Assembly: GCA_964585305.1 (NCBI GenBank)
Contig: CAZPDM010000013.1
Coordinates: 1 to 64,000 of the forward strand
Direction of reading: 5' to 3'
Source: CAZPDM01 sp964585305
GTDB lineage: Bacteria; Planctomycetota; Uabimicrobiia; Uabimicrobiales; JABWCH01
DNA: 64,000 bases
Every line of letters starts with the position of its first letter. Position 1 is the first letter of the stretch. The position numbers and the translations under genes were made by a program. Shown one piece after another: positions 62,205-64,000 of this stretch. Under the pieces are notes generated by a model that was not told where the DNA came from, did not search any database, and was given only the letters and a program-made list of their open reading frames with translations.

Positions 62205-62561
62205 GTGAAAATTGCGTTTACTACATCTGGAATAACTTTGAAAGATTCTTTAGATCCTCGTTTTGGACGTGCTCCTAAATTTTTGATTTATGATTTGGAA
62301 AATAATGTTTTTGATATAATAGATAATCAAAAAAATTTAAATGCAGCACAGGGAGCTGGTATACAATCTGCGGAAACAATAGTCAAGGCAGGTGTTAATG
62401 CTCTGGTTACTGGACATTGCGGACCAAAAGCATTTCGTGTTCTTTCTACAGCAGGAATTACTATTTATAACACAGATGCTACTACCATTGATCTTGCTCT
62501 AGATCAATTCCGATCTGGCAAACTTAATCAAGTTACATCTGCTAATGCTGAAGGACACTAG
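62205..62561 (+). CDS. NifX/Orp-like dinitrogenase Fe-Mo cofactor-domain protein
   Basis: GTG start after a strong AAAGGAGTCTAAGC. 118 residues: KIAFTTSGITLKDSLDPRFGRAPKFLIYD is the typical N-terminus (with the conserved FGRA), NLNAAQGAGIQSAETIVKAGVNALVTGHCGPKA and LNQV close the domain. This is the best match to the ORP 'orange protein' type that binds a Mo-Cu cluster in sulfate reducers. The next gene starts 2 bases after the stop. Confidence 0.85.
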   Translation: MKIAFTTSGITLKDSLDPRFGRAPKFLIYDLENNVFDIIDNQKNLNAAQGAGIQSAETIVKAGVNALVTGHCGPKAFRVLSTAGITIYNTDATTIDLALDQFRSGKLNQVTSANAEGH

Positions 62562-62563
62562 GA

Positions 62564-63403
62564 ATGCTTATTTCCGTAGCTTCAGGCAAAGGCGGCACTG
62601 GAAAAACAACAGTATCTGTTAATTTAGCTAGGATACTTGAAAATGTACAACTCCTAGATTGTGATGTCGAGGAACCAAATGCAAACTTATTTCTTAAAGG
62701 AAATATAACTAAACAGGAAACTGTTACAGTTTCTATTCCTGAAATTGATAAAAATATTTGTAATTTTTGCGGAGAATGTAGCAAATTTTGCCAATATAAT
62801 GCAATAGTTTCTCTTCAGCAAATGATTCTTATATTTACTGAGCTTTGTCATAGTTGTGGGGGGTGTTTAAAAGCTTGCCCTAATAAAGCCATTCGAGAAG
62901 TTGAAAAACGTATTGGGGTGGTTAAAACTTTAGAATCAAATAATATTACTCTGGTGCAAGGTAGTATTGATGTGGGAGTAGCAATGGTAACACCTGTTAT
63001 TAAAGCGGTTAAAAAACTTGCCCAAAATAAAATAGTAATACTTGATGCGCCACCAGGAACTTCTTGCCCTGTAATTACAACAATAGAAGGTTCAGACTTT
63101 GTAGTATTAGTTACCGAACCTACTCCCTTCGGAATGAATGATCTTAAATTGGCTGTAGAAATGGTAAAGAAAATAGATATTCCTTTTGGCATAGTCATCA
63201 ATCGCTTGGGAATTGGTGATGATAGAATCCATGTATTTTGTAAACAGCAGAATATTCCCATTCTTTTAGAAATTCCTGACGATCGTAGAATTGCTCAGGC
63301 TTATTCCAGGGGAGAAATTATAGTAGATTCTTTACCAGAATATAGAAATTATTTTGAAAACCTTTGGAAAAAAATTGTAGAATTACAAAAGAAGTCCATC
63401 TAA
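62564..63403 (+). CDS. MinD/Mrp-type ATPase with 4Fe-4S ferredoxin insert
   Basis: Deviant Walker A GKGGTGKTT at 8-16. A ferredoxin insert with two 4Fe-4S motifs: Cys66, 69, 72, 76 and Cys95, 98, 101, 105 (CGECSKFC and CHSCGGCLKACP). Then the MinD-type VILDAPPGTSCPV, FVVLVTEPTPFGMNDL and GIVINRLGIGD. Such ATPases may load clusters on target proteins; in ORP clusters two different ones are encoded, as here (the second begins at 63756). Four-gene operon context with sigma-54 control. Confidence 0.88.
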   Translation: MLISVASGKGGTGKTTVSVNLARILENVQLLDCDVEEPNANLFLKGNITKQETVTVSIPEIDKNICNFCGECSKFCQYNAIVSLQQMILIFTELCHSCGGCLKACPNKAIREVEKRIGVVKTLESNNITLVQGSIDVGVAMVTPVIKAVKKLAQNKIVILDAPPGTSCPVITTIEGSDFVVLVTEPTPFGMNDLKLAVEMVKKIDIPFGIVINRLGIGDDRIHVFCKQQNIPILLEIPDDRRIAQAYSRGEIIVDSLPEYRNYFENLWKKIVELQKKSI

Positions 63404-63428
63404 AGTTAATGAATAAAGGGAATATAAA

Positions 63429-63680
63429 ATGCCAATTTATGAATATGAATGTAGTTCATGTGGTTTTAAATTTGAACGACAACAGAGTATGACAGATGCT
63501 CCAATTAGAGAATGCCCAGAATGCAAAGGTGAAGTTAAAAAAATTGTGAGTGGCGGTTCTGGTTTTATTTTCAAAAATTCTGGACAAAAAAATGGGCATA
63601 GTTGTTCTTTAGAATCGACAGGAAGAACTTGTTGCGGCAGAGAAAATCGCTGCGACAGTTCACCGTGTGGAAAAAACTAA
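63429..63680 (+). CDS. FmdB-type zinc-ribbon protein with Cys-rich tail
   Basis: Residues 1-42 form the FmdB zinc ribbon (IYEYECSSCGFKFERQ and ECPECKGEVKK). The tail adds six or so Cys (CSLESTGRTCCGRENRCDSSPCGK), unlike the relative at 20.9 kb. The tail could bind a metal or cluster, but this is inference. Within the ORP-like operon. Confidence 0.8.
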   Translation: MPIYEYECSSCGFKFERQQSMTDAPIRECPECKGEVKKIVSGGSGFIFKNSGQKNGHSCSLESTGRTCCGRENRCDSSPCGKN

Positions 63681-63755
63681 ATTTTGTCAAAGATGGTCTA
63701 ATAGAAATAGATCAGCATTTTTATTTGATCAAAAGATAGAAAAAAAGGTAGAATT

Positions 63756-64000
63756 ATGAATGAATTGCGAACACAAATAAAAGAATTTGTGATTATTAGT
63801 GGAAAAGGAGGAACTGGTAAAACTAGTTTAACTGCGGCATTTGCTGCTCTTGCAAATCATCCTGTTATTGTAGATTGTGATGTGGATGCTGCAGATTTGC
63901 ATCTTATACTTTTGCCTCAAATTAAAAAATTGTATGAATTTCGCAGTGGACATGAAGCAACAATTCGTCAGGAAGATTGTGTTAAATGTGGAGATTGTTT
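63756..64000 (+). CDS. Second MinD/Mrp-type ATPase with ferredoxin motif (3' truncated)
   Basis: Starts MNELRTQIKEFVIISGKGGT; KGGTGKTSLTAAF is the deviant Walker A, and VDCDVDAADLHLIL follows. At the window edge DCVKCGDC opens a 4Fe-4S motif. Truncated by the window end. Ribosome site AAAGG. Paired with the ATPase at 62564. Confidence 0.85.
   Translation, partial: MNELRTQIKEFVIISGKGGTGKTSLTAAFAALANHPVIVDCDVDAADLHLILLPQIKKLYEFRSGHEATIRQEDCVKCGDC

Overview
This is an AT-rich, gene-dense bacterial window. The genes point to a Gram-negative (diderm) organism: there is an Mla-type lipid transport operon, an RND efflux pump with its adaptor, lipoproteins, signal-peptide proteins and two PEP-CTERM proteins. 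A hopanoid-type epimerase (HpnA-like) also fits a diderm. A cluster resembling the 'orange protein' (ORP) genes, with MinD-type ATPases carrying ferredoxin domains, and a rubrerythrin-like protein suggest an anaerobic or microaerophilic lifestyle. I cannot name the phylum. The mix of a C25 (gingipain-family) peptidase, a DUF4062/NACHT/WD40 protein and PEP-CTERM proteins suggests an uncultured lineage outside the well-studied groups, but this is inference.

Layout. 1-4.7 kb: a 5'-truncated M2-like metallopeptidase with a 9-residue repeat array, a ROK-like sugar kinase, and on the minus strand an exported isochorismatase-family hydrolase and an alpha/beta hydrolase. 5-10 kb: GH31 glycosidase, NusB, and a secreted C25 peptidase. 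10-19 kb (minus): two tandemly duplicated GT39/ArnT-like membrane glycosyltransferases, RsmE, and a 1402-residue STAND ATPase with 14 WD40 repeats. 19-24.4 kb: P5C dehydrogenase, an FmdB-type zinc ribbon, an anchored unknown protein, an SPFH/coiled-coil protein and a ferritin-like protein. 24.4-29.1 kb (minus): MFS, DUF4340-like, HpnA-like and RidA genes. 29.4-35.3 kb: an Mla-like operon (MCE protein, fused ATPase-permease, large membrane G protein). 35.5-41.3 kb: SLC45-like sugar porter, MurJ, GalK, and two subunits of a molybdenum hydroxylase without the catalytic subunit. 41.4-47.5 kb: envelope proteins (LRV lipoprotein, TPR protein, metal/cofactor-binding lipoprotein, two tandem ILEI/FAM3-domain PEP-CTERM proteins, a glucoamylase/GH144-like protein). 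47.5-52.5 kb: EttA, ManA and a fused twin ABC ATPase. 52.6-54.5 kb: two tRNA-Asn genes and a NifX-like/methionine gamma-lyase fusion. 54.7-59.7 kb: TetR-adaptor-RND operon. 59.8-64 kb: a sigma-54 activator and an ORP-like operon that runs off the window.

How the genes fit together. GH31, the sugar porter, galactokinase, ROK-like kinase, ManA and the GH144-like enzyme form a scattered carbohydrate-use theme. The Mla-like operon, MurJ, HpnA and RND pump serve the envelope. The best candidates for under-described biology are the Mla-like operon with an IcmF-like G protein, the ORP-like operon with a visible sigma-54 promoter and upstream inverted repeat, the NifX-PLP enzyme fusion, the tandem ILEI PEP-CTERM pair, and a family of palindromic intergenic repeats (copies near 4.8, 23.8 and 29.2 kb). 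All functions are read from sequence patterns only; no database search was run.
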